Source: Oscillospiraceae bacterium
GTDB lineage: Bacteria; Bacillota; Clostridia; Oscillospirales; Ruminococcaceae
Length of the DNA stretch: 22,866 bases
Direction: 5' to 3'
Assembly (NCBI GenBank): GCA_016303235.1
Contig: JAEDMB010000011.1
Span: 1 to 22,866, forward strand
Of the stretch, positions 7,921 to 14,205 are shown piece after piece (the stretch's first letter is position 1; every line of letters begins with the position of its first letter). Under the pieces are notes generated by a model. It was not told the DNA's origin and made no database searches. It saw only the letters and a list, made by a program, of their open reading frames with translations. The position numbers and the translations under genes were made by a program.

Positions 7921-9642
7921 ATGTTTCCAAAAAAAATATCTGCGTATATAATGAGTAAACTTTTTAAAATCAAAAAGCTCCTCACATTCATAGTCTGCGG
8001 AGTAATTACATTAAACCTTACATTTGCGTATTCTGTAAAACAGGAAAAGAACGTTCAGGCTAAAACCGTTGCAGAACTTCAGGAAGAACGTTCCGAAAAT
8101 GAAAAGAAAATCGAACAGCTCAAAAAAGAATTAAGTCAGTACAATGACGATATGAAGGAACAGCAGGATTATCAGGATACTCTCACCGACCAGATTATTC
8201 TTATGCAGAATAATATCAATATCGTTGATGAGGAACTCAACAGAATCAAATCCGATATATCAACAGCTGAAGAAAATATCACACAGCTCGTCAGGGACAT
8301 CGCACAGCAGGAAAAGGATATTTCTGAAAATACTGAACTTTTCAAGGAACGTCTCCGTGCTATGTATGTCACAGGAAACGACAGCCTTGCATCTGCTGTT
8401 ATAGGTGCTACTGATTTCTATGATATGCTCTCAAGAGTCGAAATGGTAAACCGTATTGCTGAACACGATACCGATTTAATCGAAACTCTTAAAAATCAGC
8501 TCGAAACTCTCGACGCTCAGAAATCTGCTCTCGAAAGCGAAAAGCTTACTCTTGAGGCTAAAAAATCCGAACAGGAAAACAAGCGTGCTGAATTTGAAAC
8601 TCTCAAGAAAGAATATAATACAGCCTTTGAACAGTCAGAAGAATATATAAATACTCTCAAGCTTGAGGCAAGCCAGAGACAGCAGAATATTGAAAACCTC
8701 AATGCCATAAATGACGAAAAACTCAAGGAAGAGGAAAAAATAAAAGCTGCCGAAGAAGCTGCAAGAAAAGCCCGTGAGGAACAGCTCCGGAAAGCAAATG
8801 AAGAGGCTATTCAGAAAGCCAAAACTGCTGCCGAGAAAAAGGCTCTTGAAGCTAAAGCCGAAGCCGAAAGAATAGCAAGAGAAAAAGCTGAAGCAGAGAA
8901 AAAGGCTCAGGAAGCTAAGGCTGAAGCTGAACGTATAGCAAAGGAAAAAGCCGAAGCAGAAAAGAAAGCCGAAGAAGCTAAAAAAGCTGCCGAAAAACTC
9001 GCCGCACAAAAAGAGGCTGAAGAAAAGGCTAAGAAAGAAGAGGAAGAAAGAAAGGCTGCTCAGGCTGCAAAAGAAGAGGCTGAACGTCTTGCCGCTGAAC
9101 AGGCTGCTGCCGAAGAAGCACAGCGTCTTGCTGAAGAACAGGCAGAGGCTGAACGTCTCGCTGCTGAAAAGGCTGAAGCTGACAGACTCGCTCAGGAACA
9201 GGCTCAGCAACAGCAGAGTTCTTCCGGATTTATATGGCCTGCCCCCGGAGGCTACTATATTTCAAGCGGTTTCGGCCCAAGATGGGGTACTACTCACAAG
9301 GGTATCGACATCGCCGGAGGAAGTATCAGAGGTACTTCTGCCGTTGCATCACGTGCCGGAACTGTCATTATGGTAAACAATTCCTGCACACACGACTACG
9401 CCAAGGATTACAGTTGCGGTTGCGGTGGCGGATACGGAAACTATGTTCTTATTGACCACGGTGACGGCTATTCAACAATGTATGCACATCTTTCAACTGC
9501 ATATGTATCAGTCGGCGAATATGTCGAACAGGGACAAGCCATAGGTGCTGTCGGCTGTACAGGTCATTCAACAGGAAATCATCTCCATTTTGAAGTAAGA
9601 GTTGACGGAACTGCACAAGACCCGCAGAATTATCTTAACTGA
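7921..9642 (+). CDS. Coiled-coil M23 peptidoglycan hydrolase/activator (EnvC/PcsB-like, FtsEX client)
   Basis: Secreted protein of 573 residues. The N-terminus has a basic stretch, a hydrophobic core (about 19-36) and a likely cleavage near VQA-K (about 47). Residues about 50-265 are a long coiled coil typical of FtsEX-activated proteins. Residues about 265-430 are a highly repetitive Ala/Glu/Lys helix built on KAEAEKKAEEAK and AERLAAEQ-like units. The C-terminal LytM/M23 domain has HKGID (His459, Asp463) and HLHFEV (His554, His556), so all zinc ligands are present and it may be an active endopeptidase. An insert with Cys489, Cys499 and Cys501 lies inside the M23 fold. The ATG at 7921 is chosen over GTG at 7915 because that GTG lies inside the AAAGGAG ribosome binding site (7909-7915). 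Confidence 0.9.
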   Translation: MFPKKISAYIMSKLFKIKKLLTFIVCGVITLNLTFAYSVKQEKNVQAKTVAELQEERSENEKKIEQLKKELSQYNDDMKEQQDYQDTLTDQIILMQNNINIVDEELNRIKSDISTAEENITQLVRDIAQQEKDISENTELFKERLRAMYVTGNDSLASAVIGATDFYDMLSRVEMVNRIAEHDTDLIETLKNQLETLDAQKSALESEKLTLEAKKSEQENKRAEFETLKKEYNTAFEQSEEYINTLKLEASQRQQNIENLNAINDEKLKEEEKIKAAEEAARKAREEQLRKANEEAIQKAKTAAEKKALEAKAEAERIAREKAEAEKKAQEAKAEAERIAKEKAEAEKKAEEAKKAAEKLAAQKEAEEKAKKEEEERKAAQAAKEEAERLAAEQAAAEEAQRLAEEQAEAERLAAEKAEADRLAQEQAQQQQSSSGFIWPAPGGYYISSGFGPRWGTTHKGIDIAGGSIRGTSAVASRAGTVIMVNNSCTHDYAKDYSCGCGGGYGNYVLIDHGDGYSTMYAHLSTAYVSVGEYVEQGQAIGAVGCTGHSTGNHLHFEVRVDGTAQDPQNYLN

Positions 9643-9671
9643 TACATAAATATTCGGAAAGCGAATGAAAT

Positions 9672-10841
9672 ATGAATAAAAAAATAAGCCTCGGACTTGC
9701 ATTAAGTATTTCTGCAATAGTATGTGCTGTAACTTTTATAGTAACATCTTTCTTTTCATTGCAGAGCTTTAACAAAAAGGTTGCCGATGTCAAGGAAAAA
9801 TCCGAAAAATACAAACAGCTTGAAAATGCGGATACATATATCAGAGAAAATTATCTTCACGATATTGATGAGGAAAAACTCGGCTATGGCATACTTAAAG
9901 GCTATATAAACGGTCTGGGCGACAAGTATTCTCAGTATCTCACACCGGACGAATATCAGGAAATGCTTGCAGAGGATTCCGGAAAAGTTATCGGTCTTGG
10001 CATAACAGTATCAAAGGATTCAAGCGGATATATTAAAGTTTCCTCAATAATGACTGACTCCCCCGTATCTGATTCCATTCTTGAAACAGGCGATATTATA
10101 GTTGCCGTCAACGGAAAGGACGTACTCGAGGAAGGTGCGGAGGAATCAGTTGCACTTATGAGCGGAACGGCTGGTTCTGACATCGAAATCACCATAAGAC
10201 GAAACGGAAAGGATATTCCGCTTAAATTTACCCGTCAGATGATTGAAATAACTTCCGTAACAGGAAATATGCTTGATGATTACATAGGATATATCAGGAT
10301 TTCATCATTCAGAGCAAATACTCCCGACCAGTTCCGCAACGTTCTTGAAAAACTTACTATGAACGGTGCAAAGGCTATTATATTTGATTTGAGAAACAAC
10401 GGCGGAGGTCTTGCGGATTCCCTTGAAAAATGCCTTGACCCTCTTCTTCCCGAAGGTGTAATAGCTGTTGAAAAATATAAGGACGGCCACACCGAAACTC
10501 TTGTATATTCCGATGAATCGGAACTTGATATTCCTATGACTGTCATAGTCAACGGAAATACTGCAAGTGCAGCAGAACTTTTTTCAGCGTCACTGCGTGA
10601 TTTCAAAGGTTCTCCCATAGTCGGCGAACAGACATACGGAAAGGGAGTTATACAGACATATCACGAATTTGATGACGGAAGTGCTGTTTCTCTTACTACT
10701 TCCGAATATCAGACATCGCTTTCAGAATGTTTTGACGGAATCGGACTTACTCCCGATTATATAGCTGTACAGTCGGAAGGCGAATCCGATGATTTTCAGC
10801 TTGACAAAGCCGTTGAAGTTACTTTGCAAATGATTAAATAG
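9672..10841 (+). CDS. S41 carboxyl-terminal processing protease (CtpA-like)
   Basis: Membrane-anchored serine protease facing the outside; 389 residues. The N-terminal signal anchor spans about 6-30. A PDZ domain (about 95-180) shows GLGITVSKDSSGYI and GDIIVAVNGKDV. The S41 catalytic core has NGNTASAAELFSASL with Ser299 as nucleophile and GEQTYGKGVIQ with Lys324 as general base. The 25-residue spacing is usual for the Ser/Lys dyad. It lacks the extra C-terminal peptidoglycan-binding domain of some family members. It follows the M23 gene by 29 nt with a weak GGAAAG ribosome binding site. Ctp proteases in other bacteria degrade wall hydrolases or their activators, so turnover of the upstream M23 protein is a reasonable guess. 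A terminator follows directly. Confidence 0.93.
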   Translation: MNKKISLGLALSISAIVCAVTFIVTSFFSLQSFNKKVADVKEKSEKYKQLENADTYIRENYLHDIDEEKLGYGILKGYINGLGDKYSQYLTPDEYQEMLAEDSGKVIGLGITVSKDSSGYIKVSSIMTDSPVSDSILETGDIIVAVNGKDVLEEGAEESVALMSGTAGSDIEITIRRNGKDIPLKFTRQMIEITSVTGNMLDDYIGYIRISSFRANTPDQFRNVLEKLTMNGAKAIIFDLRNNGGGLADSLEKCLDPLLPEGVIAVEKYKDGHTETLVYSDESELDIPMTVIVNGNTASAAELFSASLRDFKGSPIVGEQTYGKGVIQTYHEFDDGSAVSLTTSEYQTSLSECFDGIGLTPDYIAVQSEGESDDFQLDKAVEVTLQMIK

Positions 10842-10851
10842 CAAAAAATAC

Positions 10852-10871
10852 GGGCGACCTTTTGGTCGCCC
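10852..10871. terminator. Bidirectional intrinsic terminator
   Basis: GGGCGACC (10852-10859), loop TTTT, GGTCGCCC (10864-10871): a perfect 8-bp GC-rich stem. On the plus strand it is followed by an interrupted T-rich stretch (TTGCTGTTTGTTT). On the minus strand it is followed by GTATTTTTT, a better T-tract. It lies between the convergent ends of the protease gene (10841) and the dockerin gene (10890) and can serve both. Confidence 0.88.
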
Positions 10872-10889
10872 TTGCTGTTTGTTTATAGA

Positions 10890-12203
10890 TTATTCCTGTC
10901 TGCCTCTCTTGATTATTCTTTTAAGAGTGATAATATCAAATGCATTTGTGACACCGTCATTGTTTATATCACATTCCTGTTCTGAATCAAATGAGAGAAC
11001 TGTTGCAGTACATATAACAGCATCAGCTATACTTACTACACCGTCACCGTCTATATCGGCATTTTCTTCGGGAGAACGGAGAACCGGAATATCTGAATTA
11101 TTATCATTGTTTAAAGGAGCGGGAGGCTGTGGGTCACATTCATAGTCTTTTCTTGAAAGGTTAGGAGTCTTGTATGATATTCCGTATAAGCTTGATATAG
11201 GGAAATGACTCATTATAAAGCTGTTCATACCTTTAAGAAAATAGTCATATGCAACGTCACTGCCGGTAAGTTCTTCAACAAAATCCCTGTCGTCCCAGGT
11301 AACATCTATTGCGTACCAGTTGCCGTCTTCCATTTTAACCTGATTCCACATATGTTTTCCGTTTACAACTACTATACAAGGAATATTTTCACGGTCGCAT
11401 ATAAGCTTGAAAGCCTCTGAATATCCTTCACATACTGATTCGCCGTAAATAAGAGAACCTATTACACTGTGTGCAAAAACCGCATCTTTATTGTATGATA
11501 CTGTCTGGATAAGGTGGTCGTGTATGCTCTTTATTTTTTCGTATCTTGTTTCGCCTTCAACCGGAAATTCGCCGAGTTCACGGAAAAGCTGGTCTTTACA
11601 TCTTCTTGCATAATCCATATCGCCCTGAAAATCAGTATCAAGCTGGAAATAGAAAGTAATATCCTTTACTTTGAATATAGTTTCATTTGTAAGGTTATTT
11701 ACTTCATAAGTACCTGTATATGAGAATGTAAAAGTAGGAGCAGTCCAGAAAATTTCGGGGTGGTCAAGGAGAAGAAAACCATATCCGGAATAAATTGAAG
11801 TTGCTATCTGCTGTGAGATTGTATCTTTTTCTTCATCGGTGAGAGGTTCATCGGGATTTTTTGAACCGAGATTAACTCTTACTTCTTCGGGGAGGTTTAC
11901 TCTTAAGGGATTATCTGTCGGGTCTGCAAGGGATACGAGTGAATTATAAACAGTAATATTATTTGAATCGAGGAGTGAACTGTATGAATATCCGTCATAG
12001 CTGTTGGAATCGTAAAGGCTCATAGAAATCTGCTGAGTAATTTCAAAAATCTTTTCTTCTTCAGCCTCAGCAACTATTTCTTCATTGCTTTCAATATCAA
12101 CTGTTGCGAGTTCATATGCAGAAACCTGAAAAGGTACTGTTGTAAAGCATAAAGCAGTAGCCATAGCGAAAGTTATTATTTTTGATATTATATTATTTTT
12201 CAT
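10890..12203 (-). CDS. Secreted transglutaminase-like protein with C-terminal type I dockerin
   Basis: 437 residues. The signal peptide covers about 1-29 (hydrophobic core 10-24, cleavage after VSA). Residues 30-220 are an uncharacterised region. A transglutaminase-like (cysteine-protease fold) domain spans about 221-305, with the triad Cys258 in GESVCEGYSEAF, His284 in GKHMWNQV and Asp300 in YAIDVTWDD. A short Pro/Asn linker leads to a type I dockerin at about 381-433 with two Ca-binding loops, DIDGDG (383-388, closing Asp394) and DINNDG (412-417, closing Asp423), each followed by an F-helix. Dockerins bind cohesins on scaffoldins, so the protein is probably exported and attached to a cellulosome or surface scaffold. 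The substrate is unknown; peptide cleavage or cross-linking is possible. The start has a perfect AAAGGAGG ribosome binding site (12218-12211). Confidence 0.93.
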   Translation of the reverse strand: MKNNIISKIITFAMATALCFTTVPFQVSAYELATVDIESNEEIVAEAEEEKIFEITQQISMSLYDSNSYDGYSYSSLLDSNNITVYNSLVSLADPTDNPLRVNLPEEVRVNLGSKNPDEPLTDEEKDTISQQIATSIYSGYGFLLLDHPEIFWTAPTFTFSYTGTYEVNNLTNETIFKVKDITFYFQLDTDFQGDMDYARRCKDQLFRELGEFPVEGETRYEKIKSIHDHLIQTVSYNKDAVFAHSVIGSLIYGESVCEGYSEAFKLICDRENIPCIVVVNGKHMWNQVKMEDGNWYAIDVTWDDRDFVEELTGSDVAYDYFLKGMNSFIMSHFPISSLYGISYKTPNLSRKDYECDPQPPAPLNNDNNSDIPVLRSPEENADIDGDGVVSIADAVICTATVLSFDSEQECDINNDGVTNAFDIITLKRIIKRGRQE

Positions 12204-12259
12204 AACGATTCCTCCTTTATAACGAATCTTTTTATAATTTTATTTCTCTCTATGTCTAT

Positions 12260-12288
12260 ATTATATTGCAAAAAGTATAATTTGTCAA
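12260..12288 (-). promoter_or_regulatory. Sigma-A promoter of the transglutaminase-dockerin gene
   Basis: On the minus strand, TTGACA (12288-12283) and TATAAT (12265-12260) are separated by 17 nt, an exact consensus. The predicted start is near 12253, giving a leader of about 50 nt with the ribosome binding site at 12218-12211. Confidence 0.82.
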
Positions 12289-12491
12289 GAGAAAATCAAT
12301 AAACCCTTATAAATTTGTATGTTTTTATAAGACTTAAACGTTTAAATTGTATATAATGACGAACAGTTCCGGAATTAATTATACAGATAGTTATATTATT
12401 CTGGTTTATTCCATATATGCAAAATCAATCCGGAAATAAATCAGCATAATTTTATATTATCACGATAATTATAATTTAGTGAAAATAATAC
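12289..12491. other. Non-coding divergent intergenic region with palindromes
   Basis: AT-rich DNA between the two divergent promoters, with no credible gene. It contains an 8-bp stem, CTTATAAA (12306-12313) and TTTATAAG (12324-12331), and a perfect 12-bp palindrome, TTAAACGTTTAA (12334-12345), centred on CG as in LacI-family operators. Function is unproven. Confidence 0.4.
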
Positions 12492-12520
12492 TTGAAAAAT
12501 CGGGAAATATATGATATACT
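12492..12520 (+). promoter_or_regulatory. Sigma-A promoter of the aminotransferase gene
   Basis: TTGAAA (12492-12497) and TATACT (12515-12520) are 17 nt apart, with an extended TG at 12512-12513. The leader is about 40 nt to the ATG at 12566. Confidence 0.78.
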
Positions 12521-12565
12521 ATCAGATGTATAAATTGCATTACTGCACAAAGGAGAATATTAGCA

Positions 12566-13840
12566 ATGGAATTAAAGCAGATGAACAAAAACCAGCTTCT
12601 TGAATTTAAAAACAAAGTTCAGAAGGAATACGATGACTTTAAAGCACTCGGTCTTAAACTCGATATGTCAAGAGGAAAGCCCTCATCTGAACAGCTCGAT
12701 TTAAGTATGGGTATGCTCAACGTCCTTAACGAAGAAACAATTGCCAGTGAATACGGTACTGATTACAGAAATTACGGTATTCTTGACGGTATCCCCGAAG
12801 CTAAGAAATTTTTCGCTCCTATGCTCGGAGTTTCCGAGGACGAAATAATTGTTTGCGGAAATTCCAGCCTTAATATAATGTACTGGACAGTACAGGTTGC
12901 ATTTACTCACGGAATACTCGGCGAACCTGCATGGTCAAAACAGGGTAATGTAAAATTTCTCTGTCCCTCCCCCGGATATGACAGACATTTCGGAATATGC
13001 GAATTTTTCGGTATCGAAATGATTCCCGTACCTATGAAAAATGACGGCCCTGATATGGATATGATTGAAAAGCTTGTTGCAGAAGATTCATCAATAAAGG
13101 GTATCTGGTGCGTTCCGCAGTATTCAAATCCGGAAGGCATATGCTATTCCGATGAAACTGTAAGACGCTTTGCAAATCTCAAGCCGTCTGCAAAGGATTT
13201 CAGAATTTTCTGGGATAACGCATATACAATCCATCACCTCTGCGACAATCCGAAATATATACTTAATATCCTTGACGAGGCGAAAAAAGCAGGAAACGAA
13301 AATATTGTATATATATTCGGTTCAACTTCAAAAATTACTTTCCCCGGTGCAGGCGTTGCAATGATTGGTTCAAGCAAGGAAAATATTGAAAGTCTCAAAA
13401 AAGCTCTTTCAGTATGTACTATAAGCTATGACAAGTTAAATCAGCTCCGCCATGTAAAATATTTCGGAACATTCGACAATATGGTTGAATATATGAAAAA
13501 GCACAAGGCTATACTCCGTCCGAAATTCGACTGCGTTATAAATATGCTCGAAAAGGAAATAAGACCTCTCGGAATAGGCTCGTGGATTGACCCTAAGGGC
13601 GGTTATTTCATCTCCTTTGACTCACTCCCACACTGTGCTAAGAGAATTGTTGAACTCTGCAAGAATGCAGGCGTAGTTCTCACGGGTGCAGGTGCAACAT
13701 TCCCCTACAAGAAAGACCCAGAAGATAAAAATATCAGAATTTCTCCGTCTTATCCTACTATTGAGGAACTCTCAAAGGCTATGGAGCTTTTCGTAATATG
13801 CGTCAAGCTTGCAAGTGTTGAAAAACTTCTTGCCGAATAA
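12566..13840 (+). CDS. Class I PLP aminotransferase (AspT-like aspartate aminotransferase group)
   Basis: A 424-residue cytoplasmic fold-type I aminotransferase. The N-terminus (LGLKLDMSRGKPSSEQLDLS, about 29-48) is typical of the Asp_aminotransf subgroup represented by the Corynebacterium AspT enzyme, which often moves the amino group between aspartate or another amino acid and 2-oxoglutarate. PLP-site blocks are seen: CGNSSLNIM (phosphate/ring contact), FWDNAYTIHHL (Asp and Tyr contacts to the cofactor ring) and FGSTSKITFPGAGV, where Lys256 should form the Schiff base. A C-terminal Arg in RISPSYP can bind the substrate carboxylate. It is monocistronic, with its own promoter and a strong terminator. 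Exact amino donor is not determinable. Its place next to ammonium transport genes fits nitrogen metabolism but may be coincidental. Confidence 0.9.
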   Translation: MELKQMNKNQLLEFKNKVQKEYDDFKALGLKLDMSRGKPSSEQLDLSMGMLNVLNEETIASEYGTDYRNYGILDGIPEAKKFFAPMLGVSEDEIIVCGNSSLNIMYWTVQVAFTHGILGEPAWSKQGNVKFLCPSPGYDRHFGICEFFGIEMIPVPMKNDGPDMDMIEKLVAEDSSIKGIWCVPQYSNPEGICYSDETVRRFANLKPSAKDFRIFWDNAYTIHHLCDNPKYILNILDEAKKAGNENIVYIFGSTSKITFPGAGVAMIGSSKENIESLKKALSVCTISYDKLNQLRHVKYFGTFDNMVEYMKKHKAILRPKFDCVINMLEKEIRPLGIGSWIDPKGGYFISFDSLPHCAKRIVELCKNAGVVLTGAGATFPYKKDPEDKNIRISPSYPTIEELSKAMELFVICVKLASVEKLLAE

Positions 13841-13848
13841 TAATTTAC

Positions 13849-13876
13849 AGAGCAGTCTGCGGACTGCTCTTTTTTT
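13849..13876 (+). terminator. Intrinsic terminator of the aminotransferase gene
   Basis: AGAGCAGTC (13849-13857), loop TGCG, GACTGCTCT (13862-13870): a perfect 9-bp stem followed by six T (13871-13876). It lies 8 nt after the stop codon. Confidence 0.92.
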
Positions 13877-13947
13877 CGATACAGTTAAGTTTTTCAGTAA
13901 AATAAGTTTAATATAATCAGTCAGAAAAGCCTTTCACTTTAAAAATC

Positions 13948-13971
13948 AAAGCAAAATGTCAATTTTGCTTT
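13948..13971 (+). repeat. AT-rich 10-bp hairpin upstream of amtB
   Basis: AAAGCAAAAT (13948-13957), loop GTCA, ATTTTGCTTT (13962-13971), perfectly complementary. It could be a weak back-up terminator or an operator. It lies about 65 nt upstream of the amtB -35. The rest of 13877-14034 shows no gene. Confidence 0.35.
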
Positions 13972-14034
13972 TATGGTCTGCGGATTTTACAAAAAATTAC
14001 GGTTTCGGGCAAAAATTATCTTGCAGTATAACAG

Positions 14035-14063
14035 TTGACATTTTTTCCTTTCGGGAATATAAT
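14035..14063 (+). promoter_or_regulatory. Consensus sigma-A promoter of amtB
   Basis: TTGACA (14035-14040) and TATAAT (14058-14063) are spaced exactly 17 nt, a full consensus match. Transcription should begin near 14070, which leaves an unusually long leader of about 135 nt before the ATG at 14206. So strong a promoter followed by a hairpin-rich leader suggests control after initiation. Confidence 0.85.
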
Positions 14064-14074
14064 ATAACCATAGA

Positions 14075-14135
14075 CAGCAAAGGTGCTGAAAAGGGTTTGA
14101 ATAAAACTTCTTTTCGGCATCTTTTTGTTATTTTT
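14075..14135 (+). promoter_or_regulatory. Candidate antitermination leader of amtB
   Basis: A small hairpin, CAGC-AAAGGT-GCTG (14075-14088), has a six-base loop with A at position 1 and G at position 4, the loop pattern known for ANTAR-protein targets. Its 3' strand is shared with a competing longer stem: GCTGAAAAG (14085-14093) pairs with CTTTTCGGC (14110-14118), with extra inner pairing, followed by ATCTTTTTGTTATTTTT. The second structure has the form of an intrinsic terminator. The two folds exclude one another, as expected for antitermination. The usual ANTAR target has two such hairpins, and I find only one. An ANTAR regulator is encoded at 18808. Confidence 0.45.
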
Positions 14136-14161
14136 AAGGAAGGTACCTCCTTAAAAGTAAC
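14127..14161 (+). repeat. 14-bp leader hairpin before amtB
   Basis: GTTATTTTTAAGGA (14127-14140) pairs with TCCTTAAAAGTAAC (14148-14161) with one G-U pair and the loop AGGTACC. No T-tract follows. It lies between the attenuator-like element and the ribosome binding site (AAAGGGTGAT, 14191-14200), so it may stabilise the mRNA 5' end or bind a protein. Function unknown. Confidence 0.5.
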
Positions 14162-14205
14162 TCAGAGCAATTTTGACAAAATCAGTAAACAAAGGGTGAT
14201 TTTTT

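Noticed and set aside
8635..9210. Minus-strand open frame of 191 codons opposite the M23 gene
   Set aside because: Low-complexity Ser/Phe/Leu translation is the mirror of the Ala/Glu/Lys repeats; no ribosome binding site or family resemblance.
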